Below are positions 16,002-25,135 of a DNA stretch of 64,000 bases, piece by piece. The notes beneath the pieces are model-generated. The model saw nothing but the letters and a program-made list of their open reading frames with translations. It was not told the DNA's origin and made no database searches. The position numbers and the translations under genes are program-made. Source of the DNA: Psychrilyobacter piezotolerans (GTDB lineage: Bacteria > Fusobacteriota > Fusobacteriia > Fusobacteriales > Fusobacteriaceae); contig NZ_QUAJ01000004.1 in assembly GCF_003391055.1 (NCBI RefSeq), positions 62,001 through 126,000 on the forward strand, written 5' to 3'. Numbering within the stretch: the stretch's first letter is position 1; each line of letters opens with the position of its first letter.

Positions 16002-17441
16002 TTACATTATGGGTGAAAGGAGTTTTGATATGGACTCTTTAAACCTTATTATAAAACTTCTTTTTTTATATTTTTTAGAAGTGATTAGGGTAGAGCTCTT
16101 AATATCTTCTAAAAAAGCTGCCTTTAATTGAAGCGCTATCTCAGGATCATACACAAAAACATTTATCTCAAAATTCAACAAAAAACTCCTAATATCCATA
16201 TTGGCAGATCCAACAGTACAAATCTCATCGTCCACAATTACAACTTTAGAGTGTAAAAACCCATTGTCATAGGTATAACACCTGGCTCCCAGCTTGACAA
16301 GATCTCCAATATAGGAAAGGGTTGCCCAATAAACAAAAAAATGATCTGGTTTAGAAGGTATCATAATATTTACTTCTATGCCGCCCATAACAGCAATCTC
16401 TAAGGCATTTAAGATGGTCTCATCGGGGATGAAATACGGTGTCTGTATATAGATATTTTTTTTTGCCCCTGTAATCATCTTAAAGATCCCATTTTTTATA
16501 AATGGTTCTTCATAATCAGGGCCGCTGCTCACTATCTGTAAATCACTGTGACCACTACTTTTTTCAAAGTGCAGATAATCATCGATGGAATGATTTAATT
16601 TCTTCTTCCTTCTTTTAAAGAATGATTTTTGCTCCCTCATAAAATCCAAGTTTATCAAAAATGATTTTTCCAATCCCAGAACACCAGATCCCTTTATCCG
16701 GAGGTGGGTATCCCTCCAATAACCAAATTTTTTATTTTTTCCCAGATATTCATCTCCTATATTCATTCCCCCTAAAAAACCGTATTTTCCATCGACTAGA
16801 ACTATTTTTCTATGGGTTCTATAGTTAGCTCTCAGGCCGAAGCGGGAAAATAGCGGCGGGAAAAAGTTAAGAACCTCCCCTCCTGCATCTTGAAGTCTTT
16901 GAAAAAAACTATTAAATACATGGATACAGCCCATACCATCATAGATCAACTTTACTTCTACCCCATTTTTAACCTTGTTTATCAGCAGATCCATAATTAC
17001 ATTACCTATACCATCATTTTCGAAGATGAAGTATTCCATATGGATATATTTTTCAGCAGAACTGATGGCAGCTATGAGATCCTTAAAACAATCCTCTCCA
17101 TGGGTATATATTTTAATATCATTTTTTGTTCTTAAATAGGCATGGTTCTTTACATTGAACAGCTGGATTAAATTATTATGCGGATGGGAACTTGTATCGC
17201 TCACCGTATCCTCTTTAAATTTTTTCTTATCGAATGAAAATCGTTTATAATATTTACGGGTAAACCTCCTTTTCCTCAGACTTAACCCAAAAAAAAGATA
17301 GAGAATGAAACCAAATATATTAGTTAAACTAAGAATAAGAATCCATATTATAGTACTTGTATTTTTTCTTTTTTCAAAAAATATAATGATGATGATAAAG
17401 ATAATATTCAGTATATAGACTGCTGTGAAAACATTATTCAT
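16002..17441 (-). CDS. cls: Cardiolipin synthase (phospholipase D family)
   Basis: The 479-residue protein has two N-terminal membrane helices (about residues 4-22 and 30-52) and two HKD motifs: HRKIVLVDGKYGFLGGMN and HSKVVIVDDEICTVGSANMD. Bacterial Cls proteins join two phosphatidylglycerol molecules into cardiolipin and glycerol. Length and layout are standard. Its start overlaps the upstream DUF1499 gene by 8 bp, so the two are translationally coupled. Confidence 0.93.
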   Translation of the reverse strand: MNNVFTAVYILNIIFIIIIIFFEKRKNTSTIIWILILSLTNIFGFILYLFFGLSLRKRRFTRKYYKRFSFDKKKFKEDTVSDTSSHPHNNLIQLFNVKNHAYLRTKNDIKIYTHGEDCFKDLIAAISSAEKYIHMEYFIFENDGIGNVIMDLLINKVKNGVEVKLIYDGMGCIHVFNSFFQRLQDAGGEVLNFFPPLFSRFGLRANYRTHRKIVLVDGKYGFLGGMNIGDEYLGKNKKFGYWRDTHLRIKGSGVLGLEKSFLINLDFMREQKSFFKRRKKKLNHSIDDYLHFEKSSGHSDLQIVSSGPDYEEPFIKNGIFKMITGAKKNIYIQTPYFIPDETILNALEIAVMGGIEVNIMIPSKPDHFFVYWATLSYIGDLVKLGARCYTYDNGFLHSKVVIVDDEICTVGSANMDIRSFLLNFEINVFVYDPEIALQLKAAFLEDIKSSTLITSKKYKKRSFIIRFKESISKLLSPIM

Positions 17442-17868
17442 AGAATTTCACTCTGATTTTTTCCATTCTTTTTCTATTTACCCCGAAATCACTATATCCC
17501 GACCTGGCTAAAGATCTGACATGGATAATTTTTTTCTCTTTAGGAAAATAAAATTCTACATCATCTATAAATTTAAAAAATGATGATCTTACCTCTGCAC
17601 GGATATATTCATCCCTGTATTCTACAACAGTGGTGTTTTTAAGGGTCTCTAAGATCATGATAATTTTTGCCACAGCAAGTTCCCTTGTAATATTATTATA
17701 GAGAATGGGTTCTATATAGTGCGGATCCCCTTCAGGGGCCATGGAGGACACGCAATTTGGACTGCTTGGACAGGGATAAAATTTACCCTTTATTATTCCT
17801 GTTTCTTTTTTGGGGGCAGATGCACATCCTACCAATAACAGTAACGATAATATTAATATATATTTCAT
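17434..17868 (-). CDS. DUF1499-family lipoprotein
   Basis: A 144-residue protein with a lipobox (LLLLVGC, Cys15) and DUF1499 text: FYPCPSSPNCVSSMAPEGD, then VVEYRDEYIRAEVRSSFFKF, then VEFYFPKEKKIIHVRSLARS. The family function is not known; the conserved CPxSPNCVSS segment suggests a structural disulfide or metal contact. It is the first gene of a pair with cardiolipin synthase, which hints at an envelope role. AGGAGG precedes the ATG. Confidence 0.88.
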   Translation of the reverse strand: MKYILILSLLLLVGCASAPKKETGIIKGKFYPCPSSPNCVSSMAPEGDPHYIEPILYNNITRELAVAKIIMILETLKNTTVVEYRDEYIRAEVRSSFFKFIDDVEFYFPKEKKIIHVRSLARSGYSDFGVNRKRMEKIRVKFYE

Positions 17869-17980
17869 AATCTTCCTCCTTTAAAAGCCTTGATGGTGAT
17901 TAAAATCTAAATTTTTTTAACTGATTTTCTCTCATTCCAAGTATACCCAAGTTTATCTTAAGATTCAATAAATTTTATAT

Positions 17981-18007
17981 AAAAAGGAGCCGGAAAATTC
18001 CAGCTCC
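17981..18007 (-). terminator. Terminator of the malic enzyme-aspartase operon
   Basis: AAAAAGGAGCCGG-AAAA-TTCCAGCTCC; read on the minus strand it ends in a T-run, just after the aspartase stop. Confidence 0.75.
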
Positions 18008-18023
18008 AATAATTTTAATAAAA

Positions 18024-19454
18024 TTATTTATTCTTTTTCTTTTCATCCATCAATTCTTTTCCAGAGATTCCAGGATTAGTCATATTATATACATCTAATA
18101 TAATATCTAATTCCTCGTTAGTTAATAATCCTTTTTCTATTGTAAGTTCCCTTACAGTTTTCCCTGTTTTTAATGATTCTTTAGCAACCACAGATGCATT
18201 TTCATATCCTACATGAGGATTGATAGCAGTTATGATTCCAATTGAATTTTGCACCATTTCTTCAGTTCTTTCTGCATTAGGAGTGATTCCCTTGATACAG
18301 TTATAGTTCAGTGTTTGAGCACCATTTTTTAAGATTTGGATAGACTGGAATAAATTAAAGAATAAAACCGGTTCAAATACATTTAATTCCAATTGCCCGG
18401 CTTCTGCAGCCTTGGTTATTGTAAGATCATTTCCAAAAATTTGGAAAGAAACTTGATTCATTACCTCAGGGATAACCGGGTTAACCTTTCCAGGCATAAT
18501 AGATGATCCAGGCTGTTTCATAGGTAAGTTGATCTCAAAGAATCCGGCTCTAGGTCCAGATGCCATCAATCTAAGATCATTTGCCATCTTAGATAAGTTT
18601 ACAGCACATACTTTTAATGCCGATGATAACCATACGAAAACATCTACATTTCTAGTCCCGTCTACAAGGTCTGTACTCTGTTTGAAATCCATTCCAGTTA
18701 CTTCACCTAATTTAGCTGCAATATCCTTTACATATGTAGTATCTGCATTTAATCCGGTTCCTACAGCTGTAGCTCCCATATTAACAAAGTAAAAATCTTC
18801 CAATGTCTCTTTTATTCTTTTGATATCTCTTCTTATAGGTCTGGCATAGGCTTTGAATTCTTGTCCTAATCTAATAGGGATGGCATCCTGAAGGTGAGTT
18901 CTTCCCATCTTGATAACGTGGTCAAATTCTGCTCCTTTTTCGTATAAAGATTTTTTTAAATCTTCTAATTCACTTAATAGTGACTCACAGAGTTGAATTA
19001 CAGTTAATTTTCCACTTGTAGGAATTACATCATTCGTTGACTGCCCGTAATTAACATGATCATTTGGAGTAACAAATTCATATTTTCCTAATTTTCCACC
19101 CATAAGTTCATTGGCTCTGTTAGCAATAACTTCATTGATATTCATATTCATAGAAGTTCCTGCTCCACCTTGGATTACGTCTGTTATAAATTGATCATGG
19201 AATTTTCCGTCTATGATCTCTTCACTGGCACAAATCATGGCTTCAGCAACATCTTTTTCTATTACTCCAGCTTCTAGGTTCATAAGGGACGTAGCCTTTT
19301 TTACCATTGCCATTGATTTAATAAATGTAGATGATAATTTGTACCCTGTGATTCCAAAGTTATTTCTTGCTCTGAGTGATTGGATTCCATAATATGCATT
19401 TGCAGGGACTTCCATTGTTCCCAACGAGTCTCCTTCAGTCCTAAATTTAATCAT
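18024..19454 (-). CDS. aspA: Aspartate ammonia-lyase (aspartase)
   Basis: The 476-residue fumarase/aspartase-superfamily enzyme reads QGGAGTSMNMNINEVIANRA and GSSIMPGKVNPVIPEVMNQV. The GGAGTS-N form and AAEAGQLELNVFEPV are the aspartase version; fumarase C has TGSGTQ-N at the first site. It deaminates aspartate to fumarate and ammonia. The malic enzyme gene is 36 bp upstream in the same operon, and a two-subunit fumarase lies 13 kb away, giving a complete aspartate-to-pyruvate route. Confidence 0.93.
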   Translation of the reverse strand: MIKFRTEGDSLGTMEVPANAYYGIQSLRARNNFGITGYKLSSTFIKSMAMVKKATSLMNLEAGVIEKDVAEAMICASEEIIDGKFHDQFITDVIQGGAGTSMNMNINEVIANRANELMGGKLGKYEFVTPNDHVNYGQSTNDVIPTSGKLTVIQLCESLLSELEDLKKSLYEKGAEFDHVIKMGRTHLQDAIPIRLGQEFKAYARPIRRDIKRIKETLEDFYFVNMGATAVGTGLNADTTYVKDIAAKLGEVTGMDFKQSTDLVDGTRNVDVFVWLSSALKVCAVNLSKMANDLRLMASGPRAGFFEINLPMKQPGSSIMPGKVNPVIPEVMNQVSFQIFGNDLTITKAAEAGQLELNVFEPVLFFNLFQSIQILKNGAQTLNYNCIKGITPNAERTEEMVQNSIGIITAINPHVGYENASVVAKESLKTGKTVRELTIEKGLLTNEELDIILDVYNMTNPGISGKELMDEKKKNK

Positions 19455-19490
19455 TTTAAATTCCCCTTTTAATATTTAATATTTTTAAAA

Positions 19491-20681
19491 TTATTGTTTT
19501 CTGATTAAGTTATTCTCTATAGCGATTTTCTTAACAGTTTCAGCTACCACCGATGCTACTCTTTCATCAAATGGACTCGGAATGATATAGTCTGCTCTTA
19601 ATTCCTCTTCCTTTAATACATTGGCAATACCGTATGCCGCCGCTATCTTCATCTCATCGTTGATTACTGTAGCTCCAGCTTCTAAAGCACCTTTGAACAA
19701 TCCTGGGAATGCCAGTACATTGTTTACCTGGTTAGGGTAATCCGATCTACCTGTTCCTACCACTGCTGCTCCTGCTTCTAATGCATCTTCAGGCATGATC
19801 TCAGGTGTAGGATTTGCCATAGCTAAGATAATAGGATCTGTATTCATAGATCTAACCATATCTTTAGTAACCATATCAGGTCCTGATACTCCTACAAACA
19901 CGTCTGTTCCTTTCATCATTCCGGCAACTGAATCTTCCTCTAAGTTTTCTGGAGTATCGATGATATTTTGATCCAATAATTCCTTTACTAAAAATCTATA
20001 TTTGTCATATTTATCCTGCATTACAACACCCTTTGAGTTATAAGCATATAATGATTTAACTCCTAATCCCTTAAGCATTCTGGCGATAGATGACCCGGCC
20101 GAACCGGTACCAATCATAGATACTCTTAGGTCAGATATATTCTTTCCTAATAACTTACATGAATTTATTACTGCAGCTGTAGTAACTATTGCTGTACCAT
20201 GCTGGTCATCATGGAATACAGGAATGTCTAACTCTTCGATTAATCTTCTTTCTATTTCAACACATTTAGGAGCTGCTATATCTTCTAAGTTTATTCCCCC
20301 AAAACTAGGTGCTAATAATTTACAAGTTCTGATAATTTCTTCAGTATCTTTAGTATCTAAACAGATAGGGAATGCATCTACTCCACCAAATTCTTTGAAT
20401 AAAATTGCTTTTCCTTCCATTACAGGCAGTGCTGCCTCAGGACCGATATCTCCTAATCCTAATACTGCTGTTCCATCTGTGATTACAGCAACCATATTTC
20501 CTTTGGCTGTATATTTATAAACATCATTTTTATTTGCAGCAATTTTTTTGCAAGGCTCTGCTACACCCGGTGAATAAGCTAGACTTAAATCCTCTTTAGT
20601 CTTTACAGAAACCTTTGAAATAACTTCGATCTTACCCTTGTTTTCGATGTGTAATTTTAGCGATTCTTCATATACTGACAT
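19491..20681 (-). CDS. NAD(P)-dependent malic enzyme
   Basis: A 396-residue short-form bacterial malic enzyme: LAYSPGVAEPCKKIA near the N-terminus, VFHDDQHGTAIVTTAAVIN in the middle, and the Rossmann segment SMIGTGSAGSSIARML. It decarboxylates malate to pyruvate and CO2 with NAD or NADP; cofactor choice is not read. No phosphotransacetylase domain is fused. It is first in an operon with aspartase. A 9-bp inverted repeat lies 180 bp upstream (20861-20891). Confidence 0.92.
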   Translation of the reverse strand: MSVYEESLKLHIENKGKIEVISKVSVKTKEDLSLAYSPGVAEPCKKIAANKNDVYKYTAKGNMVAVITDGTAVLGLGDIGPEAALPVMEGKAILFKEFGGVDAFPICLDTKDTEEIIRTCKLLAPSFGGINLEDIAAPKCVEIERRLIEELDIPVFHDDQHGTAIVTTAAVINSCKLLGKNISDLRVSMIGTGSAGSSIARMLKGLGVKSLYAYNSKGVVMQDKYDKYRFLVKELLDQNIIDTPENLEEDSVAGMMKGTDVFVGVSGPDMVTKDMVRSMNTDPIILAMANPTPEIMPEDALEAGAAVVGTGRSDYPNQVNNVLAFPGLFKGALEAGATVINDEMKIAAAYGIANVLKEEELRADYIIPSPFDERVASVVAETVKKIAIENNLIRKQ

Positions 20682-20860
20682 AGTTATAACTCCTTTGTTT
20701 ATATTATTTTAATGACTCTTATTCTTAGTTTATCTCTATTAAGGGGGTTTTTACCAGTTTTTTTTAATTTATTTATTATTTTTTTAATTTAAAAAAAATT
20801 TATAAATTTTTTGACCCCTCTCATAGAGTTTTTTTTAATTTTATGATATAAACCATCACA

Positions 20861-20891
20861 GTTTTTGTAACTAAGTGTATACTACAAAAAC
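20861..20891. promoter_or_regulatory. Inverted repeat between malic enzyme and rpiR-type gene
   Basis: GTTTTTGTA, 13 nt, TACAAAAAC: a perfect 9-bp inverted repeat in the 438-bp space between divergent genes. It has no T-run suited to termination, so an operator is the favoured reading. Nothing else is recognised in 20682-21119 apart from AT-rich promoter-like text. Confidence 0.5.
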
Positions 20892-21119
20892 TTGTAAAAA
20901 ATGTCAATATATTTCTGAATAAAATTATTCATTTTTTTTATTTTGAAGAATTTAAACCTTTAATTGTTCAAAATACACAATTAAATACTAAATGGATAAC
21001 CGGTCGCTCTAGGAGAATTATTGACAAATGAGAAGAAAAATTATATCCTAAATCAAATATAAAAAAATAAGTTTTTTTAAAGAAATAGTTTATTTTACTG
21101 GTAGTTAGAAGGAGGAGAT

Positions 21120-21983
21120 ATGAAAAAAAGTAAGTTTAATTTAGAAAATAAAATTCAAAATATGGTATCAGACCTTCCACCGAAACAGAGAAAGCTGGCA
21201 GGATATATTTTGAAGAATCTAAAGCCATGTGCCTTCATGACTTCTACAGCTCTCGGCACAGCTGCAGAAGTAAGTGAATCCACAGTTATAAGATTTGCTT
21301 CATATATGGGATATAAAGGATATCCTGATTTCCAGCAGGAGCTGAGAGAATCCCTAAAAAATGAGTTGTCTGCCCTGGATAAGTTTTCCATAGAAAAAGT
21401 TGAGGACACATCCACCGTCTATCAGGAAATTTTTGAATCGGAGGTAGGAATAATCAACAGGACACTAAAGGAATTATCCTCTGAAACTTTTAATAATGCA
21501 GTAGAAGCCCTTTACGATAAGGAGAGTATACTCACAGTGGGATTTAAGGGGTCTTACTGCCTTTCCAGCTATGCAGGGTATAATCTCAGCAAGATTCACG
21601 CCAAGGTGCAGATTATAGACGAATGGAATGAGAGATGGTTTAACTATTTAAACGATCTCAGTGACAATACGGCAGCTATACTCTTCGGTTTCCCAAGATA
21701 TCCCCAGAATGTGGTAACCATAGCAGAAACTCTCAAAAAAAGAAAGGTCTCCCTTATAGTTATTACAGACAGCGTGGTATCGCCTCTAGCTGAATACGCA
21801 GATTTTTTATTTATTATTCCTGTAAAGAAAGCCTTCTTCGTAGATCACCTTTCTGCAGTGATGTGCCTCATCAACGCTCTCATCTTTTCCCTTTCCCACA
21901 AAGATAAAGAAAAGACGGAGAAGTATCTTAAGAGGTTTGAAAAGTTTGCAAATGAAAATAATTTTTTTGTGAAAAGCAATTAA
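21120..21983 (+). CDS. MurR/RpiR-family transcriptional regulator
   Basis: The 287-residue protein has an N-terminal helix-turn-helix of the RpiR type (residues 10-85: LPPKQRKLAGYILKN, then VSESTVIRFASYMGYKGYPD) and a C-terminal SIS domain (about 125-260, ILTVGFKGSYCLSSYAG). SIS domains bind phosphosugars, and such proteins usually control sugar or amino-sugar catabolism. It is divergent from the malic enzyme-aspartase operon and may control it through the inverted repeat between them; no sugar genes are adjacent. AGGAGGAG precedes the ATG. Confidence 0.88.
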   Translation: MKKSKFNLENKIQNMVSDLPPKQRKLAGYILKNLKPCAFMTSTALGTAAEVSESTVIRFASYMGYKGYPDFQQELRESLKNELSALDKFSIEKVEDTSTVYQEIFESEVGIINRTLKELSSETFNNAVEALYDKESILTVGFKGSYCLSSYAGYNLSKIHAKVQIIDEWNERWFNYLNDLSDNTAAILFGFPRYPQNVVTIAETLKKRKVSLIVITDSVVSPLAEYADFLFIIPVKKAFFVDHLSAVMCLINALIFSLSHKDKEKTEKYLKRFEKFANENNFFVKSN

Positions 21984-22028
21984 AAAGAATCTAGTTCTAA
22001 GATCATATAGGGTTTATCCTAAAATACA

Positions 22029-22059
22029 AAAAGGGCACTAATTTTAGTGTCCTTTTTTT
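22029..22059 (+). terminator. Terminator of the rpiR-type gene
   Basis: AAAAGGGCACTAA-TTT-TAGTGTCCTTTTTTT. Closely similar GGACACT...AGTGTCC hairpins follow at 24176-24208 and, shorter, at 55865-55892. Confidence 0.85.
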
Positions 22060-22283
22060 GTATTTTTTCTTATTTAACCTCAAAAATGATCTCTTAATTT
22101 TTCAAAAGGAACATTTTATAGGAAGAGTAAAGAAGAATTATTGATCTGTTTTCCAATTTTTAAACGATAAGTCTAAAGATGAAACAACATTAGAAAATGA
22201 TTATATAACTGTAATTTTTTAAAATAACTTCATGTAAAACACAATAAAAATTTAGGAAATTTAAGTATTTTTTTATCTTTAAT

Positions 22284-22312
22284 TTGACAACATTAAAGTT
22301 ATTAGGTATACT
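22284..22312 (+). promoter_or_regulatory. Consensus-like promoter of the EAL gene
   Basis: TTGACA at 22284-22289 and TATACT at 22307-22312, 17 bp apart. It implies a leader of about 120 nt before the EAL gene; no known riboswitch pattern was recognised in that leader. Confidence 0.75.
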
Positions 22313-22443
22313 GTTTTCGAAAATCAAAACGCAACAGTGTTTTTTTCTAGCACAGAAAACGATTTTGTATCTATAATTTTGAATTTTATACATGGCAATT
22401 ATTTATTAGCTTAGATATAGTTTATAGGATGGTGGTTTATTTA

Positions 22444-24084
22444 ATGAGTGTTATTTCAGTGGTTAATTCTATTAAAAAGTTGAAAAAAATGAGTATTTTC
22501 CAGTATTCACTTTTTGTCTTATTGATGATATCGTTGCAGATTTTTGTAGCTGACTTAGTCAATTCATTTGGAGGTGTAAAATCTTCATTATCATACCTGA
22601 TGCTTTTGACAATAATAACGGGATCCTTTGTTTTAGGACCCGCAGGAGGTCTTATATTTGCTTTAACAGGAGGTTTGTTTTTAGGTCCCTTTATGCCGAT
22701 GAATTCAGAGTTGTCATTGATGCAAAATTCCCCTAACTGGATTTTCAGGATGATTATTTATGTGTTTATAGGAAGTTATTCGGGGGCTATTATGAATTAC
22801 CTTTTAAACACCATCAATAAGCTGAGTAAAATTACTTTCTATCATACAAAAACTAACCTGCCGAATCTAAAATATTTTGAAAATATTGCTCTTACAAATT
22901 ATTCTTCCGATGCTTATTTTGCTAATTTAAAATTTGAAAATTACGAAAAAACAAAAGAAACCTTTGGGGGAAATTATGCCGATGATTTCATAAACTTTTT
23001 TTCTAAGGGTTTAAGTGATGTTTTTGGTAAAAAAAATCTTGCCACAGTTTTTTATTTGGGAGGGGGCAGATTTGGGATTATTTTTTCCAGTTCAGAAATT
23101 AACAGTAAATTTAAAATTTTTTTTAAAACAGTTTTAAAAAAAATAAGAAAAAAAGAGATCGAATATTTCCCCAGCATGTTTATTGGGGTAGCCAAACTTG
23201 AGGGAAATAATATAGATATCCTTCAAAATTCCGAAATTGCAAGACGATCTGCTAAAAAAAATCTAAACCATTACGAAATTTATTCCGAAGAAATGAAAAC
23301 AGCATCCCATAAAAACTTTGACCTTCTATGTGAAATTCCAAGGGCTATAGAAAAAAAAGAGTTTTATATATTATATCATCCAAAAATTGATCTTTATTCT
23401 GGAAAAGTAGAGGGGGTAGAAGCATTGATAAGATGGGATCATCCTGAAAGAGGAGCAGTCTCCCCCGATGATTTTATTCCCCATATAGAACAGACAGCAA
23501 TGATAGGTAAGGTAACTGAATGGGTATTAAAAACTGCACTCATGGATTTAAAAAAGATGCAGTTACAGGGAATGGATCTAAGGGTCTCTGTAAATATTCC
23601 TTTAAACCTTTTACAAAACCCTAAATTAACCAAAACTATCAAAGAGTATAATAAAAAAATATTACCTTTAGATAAATTAGAATTTGAGATCCTTGAAAGA
23701 GGCAGTGTAGATGATTTTAAAAATACAGCTATTGTAATGGAATCTCTAAAAAGTATGGGTATTCAATTTTCATTGGATGATTTTGGAACTGGGAATTCTA
23801 CCCTGACATGCGTTCAAAATCTTCCCTTGGATATAATAAAAATTGACAGAACCTTTGTAAAAGATATTGAAACCAACCGAAAAAATAAAGAACTTGTCCG
23901 TTCTTGTATAAATATCGGACGGGCTCTGGATAAAAAAATAGTCGCAGAGGGAGTGGAAAGCGAAGAAGTGATCAAAATTTTAAAAGACATGGGCTGTGAC
24001 TGTGCACAGGGATATTACTTTACAAAACCCCTTACATATAATAAATTTTTAAATTGGTATAAGACTTATACAGACCTAAGATGA
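22444..24084 (+). CDS. Membrane c-di-GMP phosphodiesterase, degenerate GGDEF plus EAL
   Basis: About four N-terminal membrane helices (residues 20-120, including GSFVLGPAGGLIFALTGG) precede a degenerate GGDEF domain whose signature reads YLGGGRFGI. An intact EAL domain follows: EALIRWDHPE, VNIP, EFEILE, LDDFGTG, KIDRTF, AEGVES and AQGYYF supply the metal and catalytic positions. It should degrade c-di-GMP; the dead cyclase domain may be regulatory. The start at 22444 is chosen with AGGATGGTGG ten nt upstream; an ATG at 22429 is an alternative. Confidence 0.88.
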   Translation: MSVISVVNSIKKLKKMSIFQYSLFVLLMISLQIFVADLVNSFGGVKSSLSYLMLLTIITGSFVLGPAGGLIFALTGGLFLGPFMPMNSELSLMQNSPNWIFRMIIYVFIGSYSGAIMNYLLNTINKLSKITFYHTKTNLPNLKYFENIALTNYSSDAYFANLKFENYEKTKETFGGNYADDFINFFSKGLSDVFGKKNLATVFYLGGGRFGIIFSSSEINSKFKIFFKTVLKKIRKKEIEYFPSMFIGVAKLEGNNIDILQNSEIARRSAKKNLNHYEIYSEEMKTASHKNFDLLCEIPRAIEKKEFYILYHPKIDLYSGKVEGVEALIRWDHPERGAVSPDDFIPHIEQTAMIGKVTEWVLKTALMDLKKMQLQGMDLRVSVNIPLNLLQNPKLTKTIKEYNKKILPLDKLEFEILERGSVDDFKNTAIVMESLKSMGIQFSLDDFGTGNSTLTCVQNLPLDIIKIDRTFVKDIETNRKNKELVRSCINIGRALDKKIVAEGVESEEVIKILKDMGCDCAQGYYFTKPLTYNKFLNWYKTYTDLR

Positions 24085-24175
24085 AATACATAGAAAAACT
24101 CAGACTTGTTTTTGAAGAAAAGTTTTAAAATAACTTTTTTGGAATTTTCATAACTAAACCTAATAAAATAAAAGC

Positions 24176-24208
24176 AAAAAGGACACTAATTCCAGTGTCC
24201 TTTTTTTA
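24176..24208 (+). terminator. Terminator of the EAL gene
   Basis: AAAAAGGACACTAA-TTCC-AGTGTCCTTTTTTT, near-identical to the hairpin at 22029-22059. Confidence 0.8.
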
Positions 24209-24278
24209 ACCCTTTCTAATGTCTTGTCTGTGATATTTTATATTGGCTGTCCGTGATTTTCAAATATTGTCAGATATT

Positions 24279-24611
24279 TCATTTAGATTTTTTTTCGGAG
24301 TTTTTTAACTTCTGTAGATCTTCTAATTTCAATTCTAAGGCTCTTAATCTTTTTTCGTGTTGTTCTAGTATTTCTAAAGCTTCCACAGGAATACCCATAT
24401 TTTTTTCTTTTAATTGTTTTACTATTTCATATTTTTGAAATGACAATAACTCTTTCTCTTTTAATGTGAATTCATTAAAGGATTTATTTATCCATTCCGC
24501 CATTTTAGCTTTATTTCCATCGAATTTCTTATCCAATATATCTTTTTCAGTTGCTCCCTTTTCCAATAATTTAATTATTTCATCTAATTTTTTTCTAGCT
24601 GCTACATCCAT
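24279..24611 (-). CDS. Small coiled-coil protein, unknown
   Basis: The start at 24611 follows AGGAGGTTGAGAAAT; an upstream in-frame TTG overlaps the ribosome site. The 110-residue product is helical: residues 1-45 read like a small helix-turn-helix-like repeat (LLEKGATEKDILDKKFDGNK), then a coiled coil (ALEILEQHEKRLRALELKLE). Similar short proteins in Gram-positive bacteria and fusobacteria are uncharacterised. The single gene is convergent with the EAL gene. Confidence 0.65.
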   Translation of the reverse strand: MDVAARKKLDEIIKLLEKGATEKDILDKKFDGNKAKMAEWINKSFNEFTLKEKELLSFQKYEIVKQLKEKNMGIPVEALEILEQHEKRLRALELKLEDLQKLKNSEKKSK

Positions 24612-24969
24612 ATTTCTCAACCTCCTAATTTTATTAAATAACTAGATAATTTATCTGTTTGATTTTTTTTAATGATTTAGATATATTATTCCTCCCTATT
24701 TGTAAATATTTAATCTCTATGACTGAATAAAATAATCGTAGTTTTATAATATATTTAATATGATTATTCATGTAAAAATCCTTTTTTATCTAAATTATTT
24801 TTTATACTCAAGGAACTTAGTATATCCGAAGATCGGCTGGAGAGCAGGTCGATTTGATTCATCGAGATGCCATTTTAGAATGTAAATTTATAAATGAGTT
24901 ATTTGAAATTATAGGTTAAATAAAAAATCTTATAGGAATATTATACCTTCTTTATTCTTCAGGAAATTC
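24612..24969. other. Non-coding stretch with a 32-codon gene-remnant-like frame
   Basis: No full gene is supported. A frame at 24821-24919 reads YIRRSAGEQVDLIHRDAI and continues to a stop, without start codon or ribosome site. It looks like the tail of a lost gene, though its origin is not recognised. Confidence 0.3.
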
Positions 24970-25135
24970 TATATTTAAAAAATCAAATATATGTTATAAT
25001 AGTGTGTTTGTTAAGACAATTATAATTTTAAAAAAAAGGAGATAAAATTGAAGAAAGTCACTATATTTTTATTACAGATAATCTTATTTTTAATAGGGGT
25101 TACTGCCTATGCCCATGACTATAAGTCATCTAAAA
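24970..25135 (+). repeat. Promoter and signal-peptide segment, source copy
   Basis: The segment includes AATATATGTTATAATA (TATAAT at 24995-25000), a leader with GACAATT, and the first codons of the 990-residue gene. It is clearly similar to 29950-30115 in front of the second GGDEF gene, including ATATTTTTATTACA and GTCATCTAAAATTTA. Here the reading frame is intact. Confidence 0.8.

Noticed and set aside
18024-19454. Fumarase C instead of aspartase
   Set aside because: The substrate motif is GGAGTSMNMN and the loop AAEAGQLELN, both aspartase forms; fumarase C would show TGSGTQ.
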